Shown here: positions 57,260 to 64,000 of the stretch, piece after piece | How the letters are laid out: every line of letters begins with the position of its first letter | Position numbering within the stretch: the stretch's first letter is position 1 | NCBI GenBank assembly: GCA_002423245.1 | Contig: DIVD01000026.1 | Span: 1 to 64,000 of the forward strand | Direction: 5' to 3' | Length of the DNA: 64,000 nucleotides | Origin: Rhodobacteraceae bacterium UBA6141 | GTDB lineage: Bacteria; Pseudomonadota; Alphaproteobacteria; Rhodobacterales; Rhodobacteraceae | Translations under genes and position numbers: made by a program | Notes under the pieces: generated by a model | The model's database searches: none | Seen by the model: only the letters and a program-made list of their open reading frames with translations | What the model was told of the DNA's origin: nothing

Positions 57260-59089
57260 TCATGTCTGGAACACATAGGTTCCGGGCGCGGGCATGATCG
57301 GCGCAAGGCCCCGGTCCGGGGCGCCGGTCGCGGGGGGCGGCACGAACTCCTCGTTCTGCGCCTCGAGCCAGTCCTTCCAGGCCAGCCACCAGGAGCCCCC
57401 TCGCGCCTCTGCCCGGCGCAGCCACTCGTCCGGGCCGGCGTAGGAGGCCCCCGCTGGACGGTGCGAGAGGAAGAACGTGCTGCGCGGATCGCCGGGCACG
57501 TTGACGATGCCGCTGTTGTGCCCGCCGCTGGTCAGCACGAAGGTCAGGTCGCAATCGGTGAAGAGTTGCGTCTTGTAGACCGACCGCCAGGGCGCGATGT
57601 GGTCCACCTCGGTGGCGACGACGAACATCGGGGCCGCGATGTCCTTCAGCGCGATCACCCGGCCCCCGACCGCGAAGCGGCCGGCCGTCAGGCGGTTCTC
57701 CAGGAACAGTCCCCGCAGATACTCCCCGTGCATCCTCGCGGGCATCCGCGTCGTGTCGGCCGCCCAGACGCCCATGTCGGTGGGCAGGTCGTCCTGGCCG
57801 AGGAAGTATCGCCGCACCGCCCGCGACCAGATCAGATCCTCGGCGCGGATCGTGGAGAAGGTCCGCGCCATCTGCGAGCGGTCCAGATAGCCCTGGTCCC
57901 ACATCATGTCTTCCAGAAAGGCCACCTGGCTTTCATCGACGAACAGCAGCAGTTCCCCGGCCTCGGCAAAATCCACCTGCGCGGCCATCAGCGTGATGCT
58001 GGCCAGCCGGTCGTCGCCGTCGCGCGCCATCGTCGCGGCCGCGATGGCCAGCATGGTGCCGCCAAGGCAGTACCCGACGGAATGCACCTTGCGGTCCGGC
58101 ACGATCCGGCCCACGGCGTCCAGCGCCGCCATCACCCCTTTGGTGCGGTAATCCTCCAGCGACAGGTCGGCCTGTTCGGCGGTCGGGTTGCACCACGAGA
58201 TCATGAAGACGGTGAAGCCCTGACCGACCAGATACTTGACCATCGAGTTGTGGGGCGAGAGGTCGAGGATGTAGTATTTCATGATCCAGGCCGGCACGAT
58301 CAGGATCGGCTCGGCACGCACCTGCCCGGTCTGCGGGGCATACTGGATCAGCTCGAACAACTCGTTGCGAAAGACCACCGTGCCCGGCGTGCGGGCCAGC
58401 ACCTCGCCGAGGCGGAATTCCTCGGGCACCGGATCATGGGCCTGGGTCAGGGTCTTCACCATGTCCTGCACGACATGCGCGGCGCCTTCGGTCAGGTTGC
58501 CCCCGCCCGTCGCGAGGGTTGCGGCGATGATCTCGGGGTTCAGCGCCGGAAAGTTCGAGGGCGAGACGGTATCCAGCGTCTGCCGCGCGATGAACCTCGC
58601 GCGGTCCGCATCCTCGGGTCGCAGCCCGCGCAGATGGTCGGTCGCGTGGTCCCACCAGTCCTGCACCGCAAGGAACCCCTGCTGCCACATGCGGAACGGC
58701 AGCTTCTGCCAGTCCGGATGGCCGAAGCGGTGGTCATAGGGCTTCGGAGTGAAGGGAGGGGTGTCCGGGCCGATCCCGGCAGCGTGCGCCATCAGCTTGA
58801 GGGCGCTCTGCTGCGCGCGCTCGACCAGTTCCAGTTGCCGCCCGGGCGATTCGCCCATGTGGTAGGCCCAGTCGGTCCATGCCTCGACGAAGGCATGCAT
58901 CGAGACACCGCCGCTCAACCGCGCCATGACCGCCCGCACACTGCGGTCGAGGGTCTGGTGGTCAAGGGTCTGGTGGGGCTGTTTCGTCGGCTCTGACGCG
59001 GCATGGACGGCCCCGGTCGAGGCCACGGGGCCGGGTGTCCGAGGCGCGGGAGGGTTCGGGCTTCCGGGTTTCACGAGCTTCGCTGGCAT
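57260..59089 (-). CDS. phaC: Class I poly(3-hydroxyalkanoate) synthase
   Basis: A 609-residue PHA synthase. The lipase-like box GYCLGG gives nucleophile Cys341, the catalytic Asp is in VATEVDHIAPWRSVY and the His in SGGHNSGIVN. The N-terminal region contains QQGFLAVQDWWDHATDHLRG, as in class I synthases. The first 50 residues are Pro/Thr-rich with a doubled HQTLD. It polymerises hydroxyacyl-CoA into storage granules. It converges with ftsH (41 bp between stops). No phaA, phaB, phasin or depolymerase gene is adjacent, which is unusual for a household copy. Confidence 0.93.
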   Translation of the reverse strand: MPAKLVKPGSPNPPAPRTPGPVASTGAVHAASEPTKQPHQTLDHQTLDRSVRAVMARLSGGVSMHAFVEAWTDWAYHMGESPGRQLELVERAQQSALKLMAHAAGIGPDTPPFTPKPYDHRFGHPDWQKLPFRMWQQGFLAVQDWWDHATDHLRGLRPEDADRARFIARQTLDTVSPSNFPALNPEIIAATLATGGGNLTEGAAHVVQDMVKTLTQAHDPVPEEFRLGEVLARTPGTVVFRNELFELIQYAPQTGQVRAEPILIVPAWIMKYYILDLSPHNSMVKYLVGQGFTVFMISWCNPTAEQADLSLEDYRTKGVMAALDAVGRIVPDRKVHSVGYCLGGTMLAIAAATMARDGDDRLASITLMAAQVDFAEAGELLLFVDESQVAFLEDMMWDQGYLDRSQMARTFSTIRAEDLIWSRAVRRYFLGQDDLPTDMGVWAADTTRMPARMHGEYLRGLFLENRLTAGRFAVGGRVIALKDIAAPMFVVATEVDHIAPWRSVYKTQLFTDCDLTFVLTSGGHNSGIVNVPGDPRSTFFLSHRPAGASYAGPDEWLRRAEARGGSWWLAWKDWLEAQNEEFVPPPATGAPDRGLAPIMPAPGTYVFQT

Positions 59090-59211
59090 CTTGCGCCTTT
59101 CGGGACAGGGTCAGGGCACGGCAGGTCGCGACTCAAGCGCCCTCTCGCGTTTTCGGGGGGAGCCCGGCCACGATACACGATCATTGATGACTGCCGAAAA
59201 CCGATCTGGCC

Positions 59212-59225
59212 TTGATCCAGAGCAA
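59212..59225. promoter_or_regulatory. FNR/FixK-like box upstream of phaC
   Basis: TTGATCCAGAGCAA matches the FNR/FixK consensus TTGAT-N4-ATCAA at 9 of 10 fixed positions. It lies about 123 bp upstream of the phaC start. Control by low oxygen is possible, but one match in GC-rich DNA is not proof. Confidence 0.4.
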
Positions 59226-59339
59226 ACCGGGATGTTGCCGCCGCGTCAAGCGATGCCGCCGGGCGGTCGAGCGATGCCGTCGGCCTGTGAGGCCAAGGCT
59301 CTCGCAATGGCTGCATCACCGGCCGCGCGCATTTCTCGT

Positions 59340-59378
59340 CAGCCGCTTTCGCCAGCCGCTTTTGCCAGCCGCTTTCGC
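59340..59378. repeat. Three 13-bp tandem repeats upstream of phaC
   Basis: CAGCCGCTTTCGC, CAGCCGCTTTTGC and CAGCCGCTTTCGC are adjacent, differing at one base. They lie between the FNR-like box and the gltX stop. The function is unknown. Confidence 0.85.
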
Positions 59379-59521
59379 CGTCATCGGGTGCGACGAAATC
59401 CTTTGACGGAGGCATTGGCCCTGGTTGGTTTGCTCATGAAACGCTCCGGCGCCAGATGCGGGCTCTCGACAGGTTGTCGCCCGGCCCCTCCGAAGCGGAG
59501 CGGGCTGGAGCAACCCCGCCC

Positions 59522-60895
59522 CTACCCCCGCCCGCGCACCTTCTGCATCAGCGGCATCAGCTCGGCCATCTCGGGCCCGTGCGCCTGCCCGGTCAGCGCC
59601 TTGCGCAGCGGCATGAACAGCGCCTTGCCCTTGCGGCCCGTCGCCCGCTTCACCGCGTCGGTCCAGACCGACCATGTGCCCGCATCGAAGGGCAGCGGCG
59701 GCAGCAGCGCCATTGCCTGCGCCACGAATTCGGCATCCTCCGGCGCCACCACCGGCTCGGCGCCGTTCAGCACCAGATCGGCCCAGGGCGCCAGATCCTC
59801 CAGCACGGTGATGTTGTGCGAGGCGACGGCCCAGAACCGTTCCGCCAGATCCGCCGGAATGCCAAGCGCCGCGATCCGGTCGGCCACCGCCGCGAAGGGC
59901 AGCGCCTGATTGCGGGCGCGGGTCAGCGGGAACAGGTCCTCGGCGTCGAACTTCGTGGGCGCCGCGCCGAAGCTGCCCAGATCGAAGCCCTCGGCCAGCT
60001 CGTCAAGGCTCATCCGCAATTCCACCGGCCGGCTCGACCCCAGCCGCGCCATCAGGCTCAGCAGCGCCTCGGGCGCCACGCCCCGCGCGCGCAGCTCGCG
60101 CAGGGACAGCGTTCCCAGCCGCTTCGACAGCTCCTCGCCGCCGGGGCCGGTCAGCAGGCTGTGATGGGCAAAGCCGGGCGGGGTGCCGCCCAGCGCCTCG
60201 ATGATCTGGATCTGCGTTGCGGTATTGGTCACATGGTCGGCGCCGCGCACGACATGGGTCACGCCCATGTCCACGTCATCGACCGAGGAGGCGAAGGTGT
60301 AAAGCACCTGCCCGTCGGCGCGGATCAGCACCGGATCCGACACCGAACCCGCGTCGATCGAGATCGGCCCGAGGATGCCGTCCTGCCATTCGATCCGGGT
60401 CTGGTTCAGCTCGAACCGCCAGTAGCCATCGCGCCCCTCGGCGCGCAGGCGCGCCTTGTCCGCCTCGGTCAGCTTCAGCGCGGCGCGGTCATAGACCGGC
60501 GGCCTGCCCATGTTCAGCTGCTTCTTGCGCTTCAGGTCCAGTTCCGTCGGGCTCTCGAAGCATTCATAGAACCGCCCCGCCGCGCGCAGGCTCGCGGCTG
60601 CCTCGGCATAACGCTCCAGCCGGTCCGACTGCCGTTCCACCCGGTCCCAGTGCAGGCCCAGCCAGGCAAGGTCTTCCTTGATCGCCTCGGCAAATTCGGG
60701 CCGCGACCGCTCGCGGTCGGTATCGTCGAGCCGCAGGATGAACTGCCCGCCCGCCTTGCGCGCGATCAGATAGTTGAACAGCGCCGTGCGCAGGTTGCCG
60801 ACATGGATGTAGCCGGTGGGCGAGGGGGCGAAGCGGGTGGTGACGCGGGCGGCGGTCTTTTCGGGCGTGGCGGTGGTCGCGGGCGTGGCGGGCAT
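59522..60895 (-). CDS. gltX: Glutamyl-tRNA synthetase
   Basis: A 457-residue class I synthetase. The HIGH motif appears as FAPSPTGYIHVGNLRTALFN, the KMSKS-type motif as GGEELSKRLGTLSL, and ILRLDDTDRERSRPEF is the usual block. It charges tRNA with glutamate; with GatCAB it can also supply Gln-tRNA. The start at 60895 (AGGAGTTTCC) was preferred to longer in-frame versions, which lack homology. The first ten residues are Thr/Ala-rich. Confidence 0.95.
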   Translation of the reverse strand: MPATPATTATPEKTAARVTTRFAPSPTGYIHVGNLRTALFNYLIARKAGGQFILRLDDTDRERSRPEFAEAIKEDLAWLGLHWDRVERQSDRLERYAEAAASLRAAGRFYECFESPTELDLKRKKQLNMGRPPVYDRAALKLTEADKARLRAEGRDGYWRFELNQTRIEWQDGILGPISIDAGSVSDPVLIRADGQVLYTFASSVDDVDMGVTHVVRGADHVTNTATQIQIIEALGGTPPGFAHHSLLTGPGGEELSKRLGTLSLRELRARGVAPEALLSLMARLGSSRPVELRMSLDELAEGFDLGSFGAAPTKFDAEDLFPLTRARNQALPFAAVADRIAALGIPADLAERFWAVASHNITVLEDLAPWADLVLNGAEPVVAPEDAEFVAQAMALLPPLPFDAGTWSVWTDAVKRATGRKGKALFMPLRKALTGQAHGPEMAELMPLMQKVRGRG

Positions 60896-60983
60896 TTTCG
60901 GAAACTCCTGTTGGCCCGCTCTTTCATATCGCCCCCGTCTTGTCCATATCGGGGGCGGGCATGGCGCCCGGGAGAGGCGGGAC

Positions 60984-61391
60984 ATGGACGAGTGGAAGGC
61001 GCGCAGCGCGCCGGGGATCGAGGTGATCGAGGCGCTGGCGCAGGCGGCCGTCGCGGCGCTGCCGGCGCAATTCGCGGGGCCGGCCGGCGCGGTGGCGATA
61101 CGGGTCGAGGATTTCCCGCCCGACGAGTTCATGGAAGAGCTTGATCTCAACGACCCGTTCGAGTTGTCGGGGCTTTACGAGGGCATCCCGCTGACCGAAA
61201 AATCGGTGATGGACCAGCCGATGCGCCCCGATACCGTCTGGCTGTTCCGCCGCCCGATCCTCGACGAGTGGTGCGAGCGGGCCGAGGTCAGCCTTGGCGA
61301 TCTGGTCGCGCATGTCACGGTGCATGAGCTTGCGCATCACTTCGGCTGGTCCGATGAAGAGATCGCCGCCATCGACCGCTGGTGGGAGTAG
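60984..61391 (+). CDS. Zincin-like metallopeptidase (MPN/DUF1025-type)
   Basis: A 135-residue protein with the zinc motif VTVHELAHHFGWSDEEI (HExxH, with further His and Asp) near the C-terminus, as in the small zincin-like family (PF06262). No signal peptide or membrane segment. Its substrate is unknown. It is divergent from gltX, 88 bp from its start. Other small ORFs nearby are not supported. Confidence 0.85.
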   Translation: MDEWKARSAPGIEVIEALAQAAVAALPAQFAGPAGAVAIRVEDFPPDEFMEELDLNDPFELSGLYEGIPLTEKSVMDQPMRPDTVWLFRRPILDEWCERAEVSLGDLVAHVTVHELAHHFGWSDEEIAAIDRWWE

Positions 61392-61475
61392 CGCCCCCGC
61401 GCTGGCCCTCGCGCGGCGGCGCCCTATCCTTCCCCCGCGTGCAACCGCGACAGCCACACCGAGGGAGACCCGCCG

Positions 61476-62426
61476 ATGATCGAACCCGTCCGTCCCACCC
61501 GCCGCCAGATGCTTGCAGGCGCCGCGCTTCTGGCCGCGCCCGCGCTGCTGACCCTGCCGCCACGCCGGGCGATGGCCGCCGCGCCGATGCAGGAGGGCGC
61601 CGGCATGGCGCCCTTCCACCGCTTCATGCTGGGCGGGTATGAAGTCACGACGCTGCTGGCCGGCACGCGCCCGATGGAAGACCCGCATGGCACCTTCGGC
61701 CTCAACGCCAGCGACGAGGACTTTGCCGCCGCCGCCGAGGCGGCCTTCGTGCCGGTGGACATCTCGCAGAACTTCTTCACGCCGACGCTGGTCAATACCG
61801 GCGAAGAGTTGGTGCTGTTCGACACCGGCCTTGCGCCCGAGGGCATCACCGCCGCGCTTGAGGCTGCGGGCTACAGCGCCGATCAGGTGGATGTGGTGGT
61901 GCTGACCCATATGCATGGCGATCATATCGGCGGGCTTTCCGGCGAGGCCGGCCCCACCTTCGCCAATGCGCGCCATGTCACGGGGCAGGTGGAGTTCGAC
62001 CATTGGGCGGGCGCCGGCAACGAGGGGTTCGAGGCCAAGGTGCGCCCGCTGGCCGGGCAGTTCACCTTCCTCGGCGATGGCGATGCCGCCGCGCCGGGCG
62101 TCACCGCGATGCTGGCGCCGGGCCACACCCTCGGCCACATGGCGTTCCGGGTGGAAAGCGGGGACAGCACGCTGATCCTGATCGCCGACACCGCGAACCA
62201 TTTCGCGTTTTCCATCCCGCATCCCGACTGGGAGGTGCGCTTCGACATGGACAAGGCGCAGGCGGCGGCGACGCGGCGCAAGGTGCTGGGGATGATCGCG
62301 GCAGAGCGGCTGCCCTTTATCGGCTATCACATGCCCTTCCCCGCGCTTGGCTATCTGGCAACCGCAGGCGAGGGCTTCCGCTTCGTGCCGGCCAGCTACC
62401 AGCAGATGCTGCCCGGCTTTGGCTGA
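61476..62426 (+). CDS. Tat-exported metallo-beta-lactamase-fold hydrolase
   Basis: A 316-residue MBL-fold hydrolase. The signal RRQMLAGAALLAAPALL is a twin-arginine-type leader, so it is exported folded. The metal motif is VVVLTHMHGDHIGGLSG (HxHxDH), then MLAPGHTLGHMAFRV and IADTANHFAFS as later ligands. Similar proteins occur in quorum-quenching lactonase and hydrolase families, but the substrate is not known. No ortholog-specific context is present. Confidence 0.87.
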   Translation: MIEPVRPTRRQMLAGAALLAAPALLTLPPRRAMAAAPMQEGAGMAPFHRFMLGGYEVTTLLAGTRPMEDPHGTFGLNASDEDFAAAAEAAFVPVDISQNFFTPTLVNTGEELVLFDTGLAPEGITAALEAAGYSADQVDVVVLTHMHGDHIGGLSGEAGPTFANARHVTGQVEFDHWAGAGNEGFEAKVRPLAGQFTFLGDGDAAAPGVTAMLAPGHTLGHMAFRVESGDSTLILIADTANHFAFSIPHPDWEVRFDMDKAQAAATRRKVLGMIAAERLPFIGYHMPFPALGYLATAGEGFRFVPASYQQMLPGFG

Positions 62427-62646
62427 GCCGCGAAACCGGCGGCCCCGCGCAGGCAGGGCCGCCGCACTCGCTACCGGCCCGCACTCGCTACCGGACCGGC
62501 GGGCGCGCCCGGCAATGCGGCACGGGTGGCCCGCCCGCCTGAGCCTAGCCGCAAATGCCTGACAGCGCGTTACCACGATCGCGGGCATTGCCGTTGCGCG
62601 CAAAGCCTTGCATTGTCGGTGCGTTCCCCAACGCGCGGACCTGACC

Positions 62647-63618
62647 TTGCCCCCTGCCCTGCCCGATATCCCGACCGAGATCCTGACCGTCACGCTGAAC
62701 CCCTCGCTCGACCTTGCCACATCGGCGGCCGAGGTGCGGCCGGGCCCGAAGCTGCGCTGCGAGGCGCCGACCGTCGACCCGGGCGGCGGCGGCATCAATG
62801 TCGCCCGCGCGATCCGCATCCTCGGCGGCAGTGCCACCGCCTTCGTCGCGGCCGCCGGGCCGACCGGGCAGCGCCTGCTGAGCCTGCTCGGGGCGGAACG
62901 GGTTCCGCTTGCCGCCTTCGAGGGGCCGGGCGAGACGCGGGAATCGCTCGCCGTCACCGACAGGTCCACCGGCGGTCAGTACCGGCTGGTGCTGCCCGGC
63001 CCGGTCTGGAGCCGCGCCCGCGCCGCCGCCGCGCTGCGGGCGATCGTGGCCGCCGCCGCGCCCGGCGGCTTCGTCATCCTCAGCGGCAGCCAGCCGCCTG
63101 GCCTGCCCGACGATTTCGCCGCGCAGCTTTCGCGCCGGCTGGCGCGGCGGCGCGCGCGGCTGATCCTCGACACCTCGGGCCCGGCGCTGCGGCGCATGGC
63201 GAGCCCGCACGAGGCGCCGCTCTTCGCGCTGCGGATGGATACCGAGGAGGCCGAGGATCTGGCGGGCCGCCCCCTGCCCACCCGCAAGGACAGCGCGGAT
63301 TTCGCGCAGGGCCTTGTCCGCAGCGGCGTCTCGGGCATGGTGATCGTGGCGCGCGGCGGCGACGGCAGCACGCTGGCGACGGACGCGCTGCGCCTGCACG
63401 CCTCGGGCGTCGCGGTGCCGGTGGTCAGCAGCGTCGGCGCCGGCGACAGCTTTCTGGGCGCCTTCACGCTTGCGCTTGCCCGCGGCGAGGATGCCGGGGC
63501 GGCGCTGCGCAAGGGATCGGCCGCGGCGGCCTCGGCGGTGATGACCGACGCGACGCGGCTATGCACCCGAGCCGATGCGGCGCGGCTGCTGAGCCGGGTC
63601 GAACTGACCGAGGTCTAG
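62647..63618 (+). CDS. PfkB-family sugar kinase (1-phosphofructokinase-like)
   Basis: A PfkB kinase of about 323 residues. The N-terminal [15 protein letters not shown] and [19 protein letters not shown] are typical of 1-phosphofructokinase and tagatose-6-phosphate kinase. The catalytic motif [14 protein letters not shown] carries the Asp base. No ATG starts the frame: TTG at 62647 is the likeliest and TTG at 62608 is also possible, so the start is uncertain. It may act in fructose or tagatose use; no PTS genes are nearby. Its stop shares a CTAG with that of the convergent WrbA-like gene. Confidence 0.87.
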   Translation: MPPALPDIPTEILTVTLNPSLDLATSAAEVRPGPKLRCEAPTVDPGGGGINVARAIRILGGSATAFVAAAGPTGQRLLSLLGAERVPLAAFEGPGETRESLAVTDRSTGGQYRLVLPGPVWSRARAAAALRAIVAAAAPGGFVILSGSQPPGLPDDFAAQLSRRLARRRARLILDTSGPALRRMASPHEAPLFALRMDTEEAEDLAGRPLPTRKDSADFAQGLVRSGVSGMVIVARGGDGSTLATDALRLHASGVAVPVVSSVGAGDSFLGAFTLALARGEDAGAALRKGSAAAASAVMTDATRLCTRADAARLLSRVELTEV

Positions 63619-64000
63619 CCTGCCAGCCTCTTGGTGAACTCCACCAGCCGCGTGGCCTGATGCACGACGGCGGCCTTGCCGGCCGCGTCGAACTCGCCCG
63701 CCTTGGCCGAATAGCCATAGGGGTTGCCGCCCGCATCATGGATCGCCTGCGCGGTATAGCCCGGCGGCACGAGGATCGCGCCCCAGTGCATGAAGGTGGT
63801 GTAGAGGCTGAGCAGCGTGGCTTCCTGCCCGCCATGGGTATTGCCCGCGCTGGTGGTCGCGGTCACCGGCTTGTCGGCCAGCTTGCCCTGGGACCAGAGC
63901 CCGCCCAGCGTGTCGATGAAGGCGCGCATCTGGCTGGCGACCACGCCATAGCGGGTGGGGGCAGAGAAGAAGTAGCCCCCGGCCCATTCCATGTCCTCGT
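63615..64000 (-). CDS. wrbA: WrbA-like NAD(P)H:quinone oxidoreductase, cut by the window edge
   Basis: The C-terminal part of a flavodoxin-fold quinone reductase of the WrbA group. [20 protein letters not shown] and [20 protein letters not shown] are typical, then [20 protein letters not shown], which binds the FMN. It reduces quinones to quinols using NAD(P)H. The N-terminus lies beyond 64000. It converges with the PfkB gene. Confidence 0.88.
   Translation of the reverse strand, partial: EDMEWAGGYFFSAPTRYGVVASQMRAFIDTLGGLWSQGKLADKPVTATTSAGNTHGGQEATLLSLYTTFMHWGAILVPPGYTAQAIHDAGGNPYGYSAKAGEFDAAGKAAVVHQATRLVEFTKRLAG

Larger units (their letters stand above)
59090..59521. other. phaC upstream region with repeats and no gene
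   Basis: I see no coding sequence in these 432 bp. It holds an FNR-like box (59212-59225), three 13-bp repeats (59340-59378), and a paired AGCGATGCCG (about 59249 and 59270). It ends at the gltX stop. Confidence 0.6.

Noticed and set aside
59071..59415. Small minus-strand frame upstream of phaC, considered as a phasin
   Set aside because: It lacks the phasin pattern and contains the 13-bp repeats; the composition looks non-coding.

Overview
This is GC-rich alphaproteobacterial chromosome, most likely Rhodobacterales (Rhodobacter/Paracoccus-like). The evidence is the GC-rich third codon positions throughout, the bolA - J-domain protein - cobS - cobT order, the aerobic-type cobaltochelatase subunits, ThyX, class I PHA synthase, a LuxR-type solo and a SdhE-type protein. 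No rRNA, tRNA or CRISPR array was seen. Genes are dense, with several 4-bp ATGA overlaps and two convergent pairs that share a CTAG as both stop codons.

Layout. 1-1370: gene remnants (a membrane-protein tail cut by the window edge, a frameshifted asparagine-synthase pseudogene, a truncated phage-type nuclease). 1368-8817: a two-component system divergent from a membrane/periplasmic electron-transfer locus (PepSY protein, cytochrome b561, poly-Asp secreted protein, DUF2271 protein with a possible flavinylation motif, PepSY-flavodoxin-reductase fusion, ApbE). 9056-10650: a cheB-cheD pair. 10794-28864: mostly household metabolism (family 7 aldehyde dehydrogenase, SDR dehydrogenase, phosphohexomutase, FAD oxidoreductase, LuxR solo, ThyX, glyoxalase, MarR regulator, SdhE, aspartate aminotransferase, MATE pump, methyltransferase, GST, ParE, GatB, lytic transglycosylase lipoprotein). 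28917-38929: acyltransferase, PepN, malate synthase G with GlcG, a class I amidotransferase hydrolase, LolCD and a cytochrome c. 39046-42951: ChaC, a BglII-like restriction enzyme with an MT-A70 methyltransferase, and a Hint-domain protein. 43377-48046: DUF4177 protein, BolA, J-domain protein and CobS/CobT.

48163-59089 is the most striking part: a proteostasis and stress island. A seven-gene minus-strand operon holds three Hsp20 chaperones, a ClpK/ClpG-type disaggregase, a protein fusing a ribosome-hibernation (HPF/RaiA) domain to sigma-70-like helix-turn-helix regions, an HdeD membrane protein and an NDUFS4-like protein with an ESFPASDPPAW tail. It is divergent from an accessory FtsH across a 359-bp region with three inverted repeats, and FtsH converges with a class I PHA synthase that has an FNR-like box upstream. 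The gene set resembles the transmissible locus of stress tolerance of Gammaproteobacteria, but the fusion and the NDUFS4-like and PhaC partners are not part of that locus as I know it.

59522-64000: GltX, a zincin-like metallopeptidase, a Tat-exported metallo-beta-lactamase-fold hydrolase, a PfkB-type sugar kinase and the end of a WrbA-like quinone oxidoreductase that runs off the window.
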